Below, piece after piece: positions 35,020 through 47,559 of a stretch of DNA of 64,000 nt. This DNA comes from Turritopsis dohrnii. Taxonomy: Eukaryota > Cnidaria > Hydrozoa > Anthoathecata > Oceaniidae. The stretch lies in NCBI GenBank assembly GCA_027922465.2, contig BQMF02000122.1:682001-746000 (forward strand). The letters are read 5' to 3'. The notes beneath the pieces were generated by a model that was not told the origin of the DNA, did not search any database, and saw only the letters and a list, made by a program, of their open reading frames with translations. Both the position numbers and the translations under genes were made by a program. Numbering within the stretch: the first letter of the stretch is position 1; the number at the start of each line of letters is the position of its first letter.

Positions 35020-35870
35020 CTAGCCGCCAAGGCGGCGTCGCTCGCCGCTCATATCCACCTGATCTGTATCACTGTATCAATAAACGTCAAATTTCCTTAT
35101 AAACGGCTCGTACAACTTGTGCTCAACCAGGATTCGAAGTCACAACCAATCTTTTATCAGTGTAACAATACACTCAAAACGTAGAGAGAGAAAACTTCAA
35201 CTTGTTATTAACTTTTGTTTCAAAAAAGTTACGCGCTCTGACATGGGTGCTATCAAACGTAAGGGGGAAATAGTTTCTCTTCTTAAAAAGATCACACGGG
35301 AGGAGAGAAAAAAAGGCACGTGCTAAATGAATAAAGTGAATAAAAAAAACGTTCGATCTGATTAAAATAGATTAAAAGAAATCGATTAAAACAAATTAAG
35401 ACAACTATTATGACAAAAGCAAAAAAAATATTTTGTATCATGATACTCTTTTTTTACCTATCGGTTTTTAAACATTTTGATTGCTCGAAAAAATGTTCAC
35501 CCGTCTCAGGCAGTCAGGCAAGGATACGTTAGGATACACTGGTAAACCACACAAGCTGCCACGTTCTGCCACTGCTGCTTTATGTCCAAAACGTTTAATG
35601 AGTTAGTTTCTATGTATTTAGTTGATGTATTGTTTTCAAAGCCAAGTCAACGTGGAATATAAAACTAACAATAATAATAAAAACAAAACGTTATTCCTAT
35701 TAGTTCATCAGCCAAAAAAAGTCACGTTCGATTGGGATTGCAATGTATTTGCTCTGAACTCACGTCGCACACAAAAAAAGAATTAATTTCGTTCACAACT
35801 CAATCTACCATTTTGCGTGACTTACAAACAAACAAACAAACAAACAGAGAATCGGCTATTAATATATAGA
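35020..35870 (-). mobile_element. Array unit C
   Basis: 851 bp, AATCGATTAAAA subtype. Its hairpin-side sequence (CATATCCACCTGATCTG) is shared with unit E although E is of the other subtype, so units are mosaics. Confidence 0.8.
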
Positions 35871-36777
35871 CTAGCCGCCAAGGCGGCGTCGCTCGCCGCC
35901 CATGTCCACCTGCTCTGTGTTACCCGGAGACCCCAGTAAACCTCATACTTCTTGAAAAACGGCTCGTACAACCTGTGTTCAAACAGAGGCAGATTCGAAA
36001 TCAAATATCAGTTTAAACAATGGTTCCAAAAAAACCCAAATTTCATGATGTGTTATTTATTTATTTTTTAAAACAATCGTTGATCAGTACAACAATACAC
36101 TCAAATGTAGGGAGAAAAAACTTTAACTTTTTATTGGCTTTTGTTATAAAAATGTTACGCGCTCTAACATGGGTGCTATCAAACAGTGGGAAAATGGTTT
36201 CTCTTCTTAAAAACTTCACACGGGAGGAGAGAAAAAAGGCGCGTGCTAAATGAATAAATAGAATAAAAAAACGTTCGATCAGAACGCTTAACAATGAAAA
36301 GAAGAAATTAAATTACTAAAAGAAAAGCAAAGAAAAAAAAACATTTTGTTTTATGATACTCTTTTTTTACCTATCGGTTTTTAAACATTTTGATTGCTCA
36401 AAAAAAAAGTTCACCCGTCTCAGATAGTCAGGCAAGAGTTAGTGGCAAACCGAACATATGCTGCCACGTTCTGCCATTGCTGCTTTTTGTCCAAAATGTT
36501 TAATCAGTTAGTTTCTTTGTATTTATTTGATGTACTGTTCAAAGCCAAGTCAACGTGGAATATAAAACTAACAATAATGATAAAAACAAAACGTTATTCC
36601 TATTAGTTCATCAGCCAAAAAAAGTCACGTTCGATTGGGGTTGCAATGTATTTGCTTCGAACTCACGTCGCACACGAAAAAAGAAATGATTTCGCTCACA
36701 ACTTAATCTACCATTTTGCGTGACTTACAAACAAACAAACAAACAAACAGACAGAGAATCGGCTATTAATATATAGA
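35871..36777 (-). mobile_element. Array unit D
   Basis: 907 bp, same subtype as A; close to the solo copy at 16832 over its central part. Confidence 0.8.
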
Positions 36778-37594
36778 CTAGCCGCCAAGGCGGCGTCGCT
36801 CGCCGCTCATATCCACCTGATCTGTATCACTGTATCAATAAACGTCAAATTTCCTTATAAACGGCTCGTACAACTTGTGCTCAACCAGGATTCGAAGTCA
36901 CAACCAATCTTTTATCAGTGTAACAATACACTCAAAACGTAGAGAGAGAAAACTTCATTTTTTTATTAGCTTTTGTTTTAAAAAACGCTGGGCGCTATCA
37001 AACAGGGGGAAAATGGTTTCTCTTCTTAAAAAGTTCACACGGGAGGAGAGAAAAAAGGCACGTGCTAAATGAATAAATAGAATAAAAAAACGTTCGATCA
37101 GAACGCTTAACAATTAAAAAAAGAAATTAAATTATTAAAAGAAAAGCAAAAAAAACATTTTGTTTTATGACACTCTTTTTTTACCTATCGGGTTTTAAGC
37201 ATTTTGATTGCTCAAAAAAAAAGTTTACCCGTCTCAGACAGTCAGGCAAGAGTTAGTGGCAAACCGAACATGCTGCCACGTTCTGCCACTGCTGCTTTTT
37301 GTCCAAAATGTTTAATCAGTTAGTTTCTTTGTATTTAGTTGATGTATTGTTTTGAAAGCCAAGTCAACGTGGAATATAAAACTAACAATAATGATAAAAA
37401 CAAAACGTTATTCCTATTAGTTCATCAGCCAAAATGGTCACGTTTGATTGGGGTTGCAATGTATTTGCTTCGAACTCACGTCGCACACAAAAAAAGAAAT
37501 AATTTCGCTCACAACTCAATCTACCATTTTGCGTGACTTACAAACAAACAAACAAACAGACAGACAGAAAGAGAATCGGCTATTAATATATCGA
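36778..37594 (-). mobile_element. Array unit E
   Basis: 817 bp, a mosaic of C-like hairpin side and A-like body, with a small deletion removing GTTACGCGCTCTAACAT (about 36978). Its 5' end reads TCGATATATT. Confidence 0.8.
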
Positions 37595-38621
37595 CTAGCC
37601 GTCAAGGCGGCGTCGCTCGCCGCCCATGTTCAGCCTGCGTTGTATCGCCACCTGCTCCAAATTATTGCACTTAAAGCCACCGATAAGACTTTCTTTTCTG
37701 CTGGCTTTATCGCTTAATAAAGCTCGTTTGCACGTGAAGAGAAATACGTTTCTGGTGTTTTAAATTTTGCATGTCCTTACCTCAGCCGTTCATTGTCGCG
37801 GTCGCATTTAAAATGTCACTAGACTTTCTTGCTTTACACAATGTATTCCAAACGCGAACTTCACGTGGTTTTTATTTACTAATTTAAAGCAATCAAAAAT
37901 CAATTTAACAATACACTCAAAACGCAGAGAGAAAAAACTATTCAACTTATTATTAGCTTTTGTTTTACGCGCTCTAACATGGGTGCTGTCAGAAGTAGGT
38001 GAAAAAATGGTTTCTCTTCTTAAAAAGATCACACGGGAGGAGAAAAAAAATGCACGTGCTAAGTGAATGAAGTGAATAAAAAACGTTCGATCAGATTAAA
38101 ACAGATTAAAAGAAATCGATTAAAAGAAATTAAGACAACTATTAAGACAAAAGCAAAAAAAAATATATATATTTTGTTTCATGATTCTCTTTTTTTTACC
38201 TATCGGTTTTTAAACATTTTGATTGTTCAAAAAAAAGTTCACCCGTCTCAGACAGTCAGGCAAGGATACCTTAGAATACACTGGCAAACCGCACATGCTG
38301 TCACGTTCTGCCACTGCTGCTTTTTGTTTAAAATGTTTAATCAGTTAGTTTCTTTGTATTTAGTTGATGTACTGTTTTCAAAGCCAAGTCAACGTGGAAT
38401 ATAAAACTAACAATAATGATAAAAACAAAACGTTATTCCTATTAGTTCATCAGCCAAAAAAAAAGTCACGTTCGATTGGGGTTGCAATGTATTTGATTCG
38501 AACTCACGTCGCACACAAAAAAGAAATAATTTCGCTCACAACTCAATCTACCATTTTGCGTGACTTACAAACAAACAAACAAACAAAAAAACAGACAGAG
38601 AATCGGCTATTAATATATAGA
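37595..38621 (-). mobile_element. Array unit F
   Basis: 1027 bp, the longest. It has extra sequence after CATGTTCAGCCTGCGTTG, a start similar to the solo copy at 16832; body of the AATCGATTAAAA subtype. Confidence 0.8.
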
Positions 38622-39493
38622 CTAGCCGCCAAGGCCACGTCGCTCGCCGCCCATGTCCACCTGCTCTGTATCACTGTATCAATAAACGTCAAATTTCCTT
38701 ATAAACGGCTCGTACAACTTGTGTTCAACCAGAAGCAGATTCGAAGTCACAACCTCTGGTAAAACCAATCTTTTATCAATACACTGAAAACGTATAGAGA
38801 GAAAACTTCAACTTGTTATTAACTTTTGTTTTAAAAAAGTTACGCGCTCTAACATGGGTGCTATCAAGCGTAAGGGGGAAATGGTTTCTCTTCTTAAAAG
38901 GATCACACGGGAGGAGAGAAAAAAAGGCACGTGCTAAATGAATAAAGTGAATAAAAAAAACGTTCGATCTGATTAAAATAGATTAAAAGAAATCGATTAA
39001 AACAAATTAAGACAACTATTATGACAAAAGCAAAAAAAATATTTTGTATCATGATACTCTTTTTTTACCTATCGGTTTTTAAACATTTTGATTGCTCGAA
39101 AAAATGTTCACCCGTCTCAGGCAGTCAGGCAAGGATACCTTAGGATACACTGGTAAACCGCACATGCTGCCACGTTCTGCCACTGCTGCTTTATGTCCAA
39201 AACGTTTAATCAGTTAGTTTCTTTGTATTTAGTTGACGTATTGTTTTCAAAGCCAAGTCAACGTGGAATATAAAACTAACAATAATGATAAAAACAAAAC
39301 GTTATTCCTATTAGTTCATCTGCCAAAAAAAGTCACGTTCGATTGGGATTGCGATGTATTTGCTCTGAACTCACGTCGCACACAAAAAAAGAAATAATTT
39401 CGCTCACAACTCAATCTACCATTTTGCGTGACTTACAAGCAAACAAACAAACAGACAGACAGACAGACAGAGAATCGGCTATTAATATATAGA
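38622..39493 (-). mobile_element. Array unit G (uninterrupted counterpart of H)
   Basis: 872 bp, AATCGATTAAAA subtype. At about 39021-39041 it reads ATGACAAAAGCAAAA, the empty form of the site where unit I entered unit H. Confidence 0.8.
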
Positions 39494-41177
39494 CTAGCCG
39501 CCAAGGCCGCGTCGCTCGCCGCCCATGTCCACCTGCTCTGTATCACTGTATCAATAAACGTCAAATTTCCTTATAAACGGCTCGTACAACTTGTGTTCAA
39601 CCAGAAGCAGATTCGAAGTACAACCTCTGGTAAAACCAATCTTTTGTCAGTGTAACAATACACTCAAAACGTATAGAGAAAAAACTTCAACTTTTTATTA
39701 GCTTTTGTTTTAAAAAAGTTACGCGCTCTAACATGCGTGCTATCAAACGTAAGGGGGAAATGGTTTCTCTTCTTAAAGAGATCACACGGGAGGAGAGAAA
39801 AAAAAACGCACGTGCTAAATGAATGAAAACGTTCGATCTGATTAAAATAGATTAAAAGAAATCGATTAAAAGAAATTAAGACAACTATTAAGACAAACTA
39901 GCCGCCAAGGCGGCGTCGCTCGCCGCCCATATCCACCTGAACTGTATCACTCTATCAATAAACGTCAATTTCCTTATAAACGGCTCGTACAACTTGTGCT
40001 CAACCAGAAGCAGATTCGAAGTCACAACCTCTGGTAAAACCAATCTTTTATCAGTGTAACAATACACTCAAAACGTAGAGAGAGAAAACTTCAACTTTTT
40101 ATTAGCTTTTGTTTTAAAAAAGTTACGCGCTCTAACATGGGTGCTATCAAATGTAAGGGGGAAAATGGTTTCTCTTCTTAAAAAGTTCACACGGAGGAGA
40201 GAAAAAAGGCACGTGCTAAATGAATAAATAGAATAAAAAAACGTTTGATCAGAACGCTTAACAAATAAAAGAAGAAATTAATTTATTAAAAGAAATGCAA
40301 AAAAAAAAAAAAAAAAAAACATTTTGTTTTGATATGATTCTCTTTTTTTACCTATCGGTTTTTAAACATTTTGATTGCTCAAAAAAATAGTTCACCCGTG
40401 TCAGACATAAGCTACCTCGTTCTGCCACTGCTGCTTTTTGTCCAAAATGTTTTCAGTTAGTTTCTTTGTATTTAGTTGATGTACTGTTTTCAAAGCCAAG
40501 TCAACGTGGAATATAAAACTAACAATAATGATAAAAACAAAACGTTATTCCTATTAGTTCATCTGCCAAAAAAAGTCACGTTCGATTGGGATTGCGATGT
40601 ATTTGCTTCGAACTCACGTCGCACACAAAAGAAGAAATAATTTCGCTCACAACTCAATCTACCATTTTGCGTGACTTACAAACAAACAAACAGACAGACA
40701 GACGGAGAATCGGCTATTAATATATAGAAGCAAAAAAAAAATATTTTGTATCAGGATACTCTTTTTTTACCTATCGATTTTTAAACATTTTGATCGTTCA
40801 AAAAAAAGTTCACCCGTCTCAGACAGTCAGGCAAGGATACGTTAGGATACACTGGTAAGCCGCACATGCTGCTACGTTCTGCTACTGCTGCGTTATGTCC
40901 AAAACGTTTAATGAGTTAGTTTCTTTGTATTTAGTTGATATATTGTTTTCAAAGCCAAGTCAACGTGGAATATAAAACTCACAATGATAATGAAAACAAT
41001 ATTCCTATTAGTTCATCAGCCAAAAAAAGTCACGTTCGATTGGGGTTGCAATGTATTTGCTTCGAACTCACGTCGCACACACAAAAAAAATAATTTCGCT
41101 CACAACTCAATCTACCATTTTGTGTAACTTACAAACAAACAAACAAACAGACAGAGAATCGGCTATTAATATATAGA
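39494..41177 (-). mobile_element. Array unit H, split by unit I
   Basis: Two parts, 39494-39897 and 40729-41177 (853 bp together), of the same subtype as G. The break falls between GACAAA and AGCAAA. Confidence 0.8.
39898..40728 (-). mobile_element. Array unit I, nested insertion in H
   Basis: 831 bp from CTAG (39898-39901) to the 5' TC (40727-40728 on the plus strand). It inserted without target duplication between two T (minus strand GCT^TTTGTC). Of the A-type subtype, unlike its host unit. Confidence 0.85.
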
Positions 41178-42025
41178 CTAGACGCCAAGGCGGCGTCGCT
41201 CGCCGTCCATGTCCACCTGCTCTGTATCACTGTATCAATAAACGTCAAATTTCCTTATAAACGGCTCGTACAACTTGTGTTCAACCAGAAGCAGATTTGA
41301 AGTCACAAAATCTGGTTAAACCAATCTTTTTTCAGTGTAACAATGCACTCAAAACGTATAGAGAGAAAACTTCAATTTTTTATTAGCTTTTTTTAAAAAA
41401 AAGTTACGCGCTCTAACATGGGTGCTATCAAACGTAAGGGGGAAATGGTTTCTCTTCTTAAAAAGATCACACGGGAGGAGAGAAAAAAAGGCACATGCTA
41501 AATGAATAAAGTGAATAAAAAAAACGTTCGATCTGAAGCGCATAACAGTTTAAAAAAGAAATTAAATGATCAAAAGAAAAGCAAAAAAATATTTTGTTTC
41601 ATGATACTCTTTTTTTTACCAATCAGTTTTTAAACATTTTGATTGCTCGAAAAAGTCAGGCAAGGATACATTAGGATACACTGGCAAACATGCTGCCACG
41701 TTCTGCCACTGTTGCTTTTTGTCCAAAATGTTTAATCAGTTAGTTTCTTTGTATTTAGTTGATGTACTGTTTTCAAAGCCAAGTCAACGTGGAATATAAA
41801 ACTAACAATAATGATAAAAACAAAACGTTGTTCCTATTAGTTCATCAGCCAAAAAAAAAGTCACGTTAGATTGGGGTTACAATGTATTTGCTTTGAACTC
41901 ACGTCGCACACAAAAGAAGAACTAATTTCGCTCACAACTCAATCTACCATTTTGCGTGACTTACAAACAAACAAACAAACAGACAGACAGACAGACAGAC
42001 AGAGAATCGGCTATTAATATATTGA
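41178..42025 (-). mobile_element. Array unit J
   Basis: 848 bp. It is the 5'-most unit in transcription sense; the terminal sequence is TCAATATATTAATAGCC (one change). Its 3' side reads CTAGACGCCAAGG, a mutated hairpin flank. Confidence 0.8.
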
Positions 42026-43173
42026 AGTAGACGCAGCATAGAGTATATACTATAGCTTTGCGTCTAATACTTATCCTAACACAGGGAAATAATATGAAGG
42101 ACCTCTTGAATGCATGATCAGATGCAGTCGATCTGTACATCCCTATACCAAGGCTGAAGAGAATAGCTTTTATATTTACTACATTCACAATTAAAAGCAT
42201 AACTACCTTTTTGAAATAAGCAGCTCAATTCGTTCTTGTGTTGTTTGTGTGTTTCGAGGTTCTTAACTTCATATAGGCAAAAGATTCCAAACTATCTGCA
42301 CCTCCACGTGGCTTGAGGTTTTAAATGCTAGTGTTGCAATCGTGAATAAGAGTTATTTTTGATATTATAGTGGCAACAAGCGGGCATTATCCTCAAAACG
42401 AAGAAGTATGTGGAACGTTACGTTCTGTTTTCGCTGAGGTGCTGGATGAATGGATACAAAAAAATAACATAAAACGGACTTCGAAGATAGTGATAGTTAT
42501 AGATCCCAAGAAATTCTTCATATAACCTATGAAAAACAAACCGATCGACAAACTTTAGATAGAACCGATTGTTTGTCCTCTCCACTTTTACATGCTATGG
42601 AATGCAAGCATACCTAACATTGTGGTTAATGGAAAAAGGGATCCATCTTATAACTACCAAAAACAACCAATACCAATAAACCGTTCACTACTTCATTTGT
42701 ACGTTGTATACACAATGAGAAAAGTTGGGTTTTGTACTGGACACCTCAGCCGCATTGAAAAAGAAGTTGGAGAATAGCTGTATTGGTTACTGATTGTTTT
42801 GTTTCTCTAAGTTCAAAAGAAGTTTACATTACAATCAGACGAAGAGTTGATTTTGTATTATGTAGCAATTCATTGTTTTTGTTATTTTGTTCGTCATCGC
42901 CCTCGTTGGCAAAAGGTGCCTATCACCATGAACTTGAAGAATTGCATAGTACTTATTTTATTTGCGATTCAGAAACGTCAGAAGAAAAGCACCCCTTAGT
43001 GAGGGTGTGGCGAGTATGAAACTGTCCTGAATTTCCGTTTAAGCACTGCCTTATAGCTAAGTTATGGCTTTTAAGCTCGTTTTTAATATCTCTTTTAACT
43101 AATGCAATGTGAATAAGGAATACATATTAATATCAAAGTATAAAGTGCTGAATGTTTTATCTACGATTTCAAC
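42026..43173. other. Region before LINE 2, one possible exon
   Basis: After an AG at 42366-42371 (TTATAG), an open stretch to about 42523 reads as protein-like sequence (TSGHYPQNEEVCGTLRSVF ... KIVIVIDPKKFFI) before TAA. It has no ATG and no recognised domain. Frames at 42592 and 42783 are unremarkable. Confidence 0.25.
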
Positions 43174-44431
43174 ATGGCGGCACGTACATACGCGATATTA
43201 GATACGGACGTTGTCAAAAACAAAATCATCCGATGTATAAGAAAGATAAGAGTTATTCAGAAAAAAAAGGTAACAAAACAACGGATTTTTGTGGAACTAA
43301 ACAAGAGTCCAATGAAAATTGACAGTTCACAACTGCGAACTATGTTAAATGATATGGAGAAGGACGGTACTATATACAGGAAAGGATCTGGAAGAGAAAG
43401 TTCGTATTTCATTACGTGTGCACACAATGAACTGTCAAACACATCAGGTACAGTGACTGTGGATGAGAAGCTTATTTTTGTTGCTAAATAAACACGATGA
43501 AATCATAAACCGTGACGAGCACAATTTCTCTTCACAGAATCAAAAATTAACAGTTAAAAACAACATAGCAACACAAACGTTAGAAGTAATTAACAACACA
43601 ATAAGTCCATCGTCGAACGCCATAAAAACTATTAATACGTCAATAGAAACATCAATCGATGAAGAAACTGTTGTGAAGGATCAGTTATCGGTGGTAAGAA
43701 AAATTCACAAACAAAAGTATTTATTGGCAAAGTCTAAAGAGAGAGCGACGTTAAAGAAACGATTAGAAAACCTTGCAAATTATAACATCGATGAGGAACA
43801 AGGCTTTGGCTATGATGTTCATACTGATATAAATTTCGTTTCCGATTCCGTTGTTGAATCATTGGTTGAATCCAAAGTGAAATCCGATGCGGACCCAGAA
43901 AATGATAGAGATGAAACCATTCAACACCAAACTCCTCGTGTTACTTTTATCCTTGGTGATAGCATGATAAAGGATGTAAAAGGTATGAACATAATGGATA
44001 AGTTGACAAATAGCCATCGAATCACGATACGATCTTTTTCCGGCGCGAAAACAAAATGTATGAACGAATACATTAAACTTACATTGAAACAAAACCCAGA
44101 TGTTGTCATCATTCACACCGGCACAAATGACTTAAACTCTGACAAAAGCCCAGATGATATAGCAGACTCTATTATACAGTTGGCGATTAACTCGAGCAGT
44201 GAAAAGACATCTGTTTTTGTTTCGGGACTAGATTTCAGAGATGACAGTTTTTGCAATAAAGCAAAATCTGTCAATAAATTGCTTGCGAAAAAATGTGCTG
44301 TGAGGAATATCTGCTTCATTTCGCATGAAAATATCAATAAGTCTCATCTAAACCGGAGTAAATTACATCTTAATAAAAATGGATCAAAGTTAATGACAAA
44401 GAATTTTGCAAATTATATGAACAAGTATTGA
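43174..44431 (+). pseudogene. LINE 2, ORF1: winged-helix-like start, SGNH esterase-like end
   Basis: Two overlapping frames, 43174-43491 and 43463-44431, join by a frameshift of one or two bases. The first gives a basic, winged-helix-like segment (KKKVTKQRIFVELNKSP ... MLNDMEKDGTIYRKG). The second has a charged middle part and a full SGNH block set: ILGDSMIKDV (nucleophile Ser), IRSFSGAKT, VVIIHTGTNDLN (Asn block) and NRSKLHLNKNG (His block). Esterase-like domains of this kind are known in ORF1 of L2/CR1-type LINEs. The ATG at 43174 follows AAC and is the likely start. Confidence 0.8.
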
Positions 44432-44554
44432 AAGAAGAAACGGCCAACTCATAGGATAGCTATTGATGCAGATTACACAGTTGAGAAGTCTCCAAGTATT
44501 GTCAAAGAACACCAACACCTGACGTCGATTAGGCAGAAAAATCCAAAAAATGTT

Positions 44555-47392
44555 ATGATTAGCTATATTAACATAAATTCTATTAGAAATAAATTTGAAA
44601 ATCTGAAGTGTCTACTGAATGATTCGGTCGATGTCCTTACTATCGCCGAAACAAAACTTGATGCTTCATTTCCTTCGGGTTTGTTTATGATGGAAGGTTT
44701 TTCAAAACCATATCGGTTAGATGTGTCAGAGTATAGTGGTGGTCTTCTCACTTTTGTTCGAAATGAATTGCCCTCTCGTCGCCTAGATAGGTTCTGCTTT
44801 CACCCTGATGTGCAAGTGATATTAGTGGATCTAAATTTACGCAAGCAAAAGTGGCTTTTATGTAATGTTTATAGACCACCTAAACAGAATATCCAGTTTT
44901 TTCTAGGGCAGCTTTCTGATGCACTTGATTTTTATGCTGAATATGACAATATTATAATAGATGGTGATTTTAACCTAGATCCGACAAACCCTGATTTGGG
45001 TGAATTTCTTCTGAATCACTCTCTTCACAATCATATCAGAGAAAAAAGCTGTTGGAAAGCTTCATCTGGATCTTCCATCGACTTGATTCTTTCCAACAGA
45101 AAACACTCTCTCATGAATACAAGAACTATCGAAACAGGGTTAAGTGACCATCATTCTCTGATCTACACTATGCTGAAAACTACATTTGAAAAAGGTTCTG
45201 CTAAAAAGGTATTCTATCGTAAATACAAAGACTTTGATAGGGATGTTTTTTTAGCAGAACTAGGTAGCTGCATGAATGCTGGATATTCTGGATACTCTGA
45301 TGATATAGTAAATTATGAAGTTTTTCAACAAAAATTTATTACTGAACTAAACAAGCACGCTCCAATGAAAACCAAGTTTGTCCGGGCCAATAACCAGCCC
45401 CATGTCTCTAAGGCTCTCAGGAAAGCGCTCACGTCTTAAGAAAGTTGCAAACAGTTCTAGTCATCCTGATGATTTAAAAGCTTATAAGAGACAGAGAAAC
45501 TTGGTTGTCAACATAAACAGGCGAGATAAAAAAAGCTTTCTTTACCAACTTCAGCAAAAGAACATTGAAGAAAGATTTCTGGAAAACCGTGAAACCGTTT
45601 TTCAGTGAAAAAGCTGTGGTCGGAAAAGAAAGCATTGTTTTGGTTGACGAAGGCAAAATGTTTAAAAGCGAATTGGAAGTTGCAAGTGTATTTAATCAAC
45701 ACTTCAACAGAATCACTGCTAACCTAGATATACTTCCTATACCGTGTGGTTCTCCAATTCATCACCAGGACCCGGTACTCTCATCCATTGAGAAATATGC
45801 GTCTCATCCAAGTATTGTATCTATTCGATCTAGATTTAAATCGCATATTTCTTTTGCTTTGGCTGAAGTTTCTCAGGAAGATATGCTAAAGGAAATTCTA
45901 GCCTTGGATGAAAGTAAGAAGGTTAGCGGTCAAATTCCTACAAACATTTTGAAACTTGCTGCTCAGGAATGCGCACCAGTGCTCACGAAGTACTTTAATA
46001 GCTCTATCGCTGGTTCTTCTGTGTTTCCTGACCAGTTATCTCTCTCCGATGTCATTCCACAACACAAGAAGGGAAATACTCTTGATAAGGGAAATTACCG
46101 CCCTATTAGTTTGCTGCCTGTTGTATCTAAGATTTTTGAAAGGTTGATGGCCAAGCAACTGCAGCCTTTTTTGAACTCTATTTTGTTAAAATACTTTTGT
46201 GGATTTCGTCGGGGATATAGCTGTCAGTATGCATTGTTAAATATGTTTATACAGTGGCAAAAGTCCCTTTCAAACTCCAACAAAGTGGGTGCAATTTTGA
46301 TGGATCTGTCCAAAGCCTTTGATTGTCTACGTCATGATCTATTGATAGCCAAGTTGGCAGCATATGGTGTTGGATATGATACATTAAAATTGTTGTACAG
46401 TTACTTGTCTGATAGGAAGCAGCGTGTTCGTATAGGTTCATCTTTCAGCGAATGGCTGGACATTTTTTTGGGTGTTCCTCAGGGATCAGTTCTTGGGCCA
46501 ATTTTATTCAATGTTTTTATTAATGATTTGCTGTTTTCGGTACTGGAGTGTGACATCTGCAACTTTGCCAACGACAATACTCTTGGCAGTTGTAAAGCCA
46601 CTTTAGATGAAGTGTTGGAAAGCTTGCATTCTGACATGACATCTGCTTTAAACTGGTTTAACAACAATGGTCTTGTCGCAAACCCAGAAAAGTTTCCGAT
46701 GCTATTCCTAGGTGTTGATAGTAAAGACATTGTTTTCAAAATTGGTACTACAACCATTAACCCTTCAAAGGAAGTTAAACTCCTTGGTATAACACTAGAT
46801 GATAAGCTTTCTTTTTATTCCCATATTAAGGTAATGTGTCATCAGGCTTCCTTGAAGACAAAAGCTCTGTTACGAATACGGCCTTTTGTAAGCCAGGATA
46901 TTGTAGATACGTTATTTAATACTTTCGTCATTCCATGTTTCAACTATTGCCCATTAGTATGGATGTTTTGTAGCAAACAAGCACACAACCTGATCGGCAT
47001 CACTCATAGAAGAGCATTATGTGCAAAAAGTGGCTTGTTCCGACACAGCTATACTGATATTCTCACTAAAACAGGGCAAAAGTCGATTCATGCTAGAAAC
47101 CTTGAACTTCTAGTGATTGAAGTATTTTTAAATCCTTGCATAAAATTAATCCTCAATTTATGTGGGATACTTTCTGCCGAAAAGCAACAATGTTTAATCT
47201 GCGCTCTGGTAGTGTATTAGAAATTCCCTCTTCTAAAGGAATTGCTGGTGTAAATCGTTTCTTTTCCGAGCCACATTAGCCTGGAACCATTTGTCGGCTG
47301 AAACGAAAAAGGCAACAGGCTTGAATGAATTCAAGACTGAGGTCCGCCGTGCACCAATTTATTGCCAGTGCAAACTTTGCAAAGTCCTCTGA
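44555..47392 (+). pseudogene. LINE 2, ORF2: APE endonuclease and reverse transcriptase, dead
   Basis: The endonuclease frame 44555-45439 has YININSIRNKFENL, TIAETKLD, IIDGDFNLDP and GLSDHHSLIY. It passes through frameshifts at about 45430 and 45590 into the RT frame, 45565-47220, with NYRPISLLPV, MDLSKAFDCLRHDLL and GVPQGSVLGPILF. The active site reads CNFANDNT, where one of the two catalytic Asp is Asn. The end of the protein (TLAWNHLSAETKKATGL) lies in another frame and stops at 47390-47392. The 3' untranslated part ends in AAATAAAGAAATAAAATAAT near 47550. Same family as LINE 1. Confidence 0.88.
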
Positions 47393-47559
47393 GATGGTCG
47401 TTTCTTTTATTTATTTCTCTTAATTATTTTTTATCTCTGTGTATTTCACATTTTATAGTTTTATGATTTTATGTTGGTTTGTATTAGTACATTATGTAAC
47501 TACTGTTTTTTACCAACTTTAAATAAAGAAATAAAATAATAAAAAAAAATCTAGTTCAG

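Larger units (their letters stand above)
33229..42025 (-). mobile_element. Head-to-tail array of nine Helitron-type units with a tenth nested inside
   Basis: Read on the minus strand, each unit starts TCTATATATTAATAGCCGA, carries a CTGT/TTTG microsatellite, and ends with the hairpin GGCGGCGAGCGACGCCGCC, seven bases and CTAG. At the eight internal junctions CTAG is followed directly by TC (window strand: AATATATAGACTAGCCGCC or variants). Units are 0.8-1.0 kb and lack coding capacity. Two subtypes alternate irregularly: those with CGCTTAACAATTAAAAGA and those with AGATTAAAAGAAATCGATTA. Outer flanks are T on the 3' side (33228) and T on the 5' side (42026). Rolling-circle replication that fails to stop at the 3' signal would give such concatemers. 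Confidence 0.85.

Noticed and set aside
33700..41760. Short frames repeated in array units (for example MLFNQLVSLYLVDVLF-like)
   Set aside because: Frames shift and break between units and show no conservation at the protein level; the units are non-coding.
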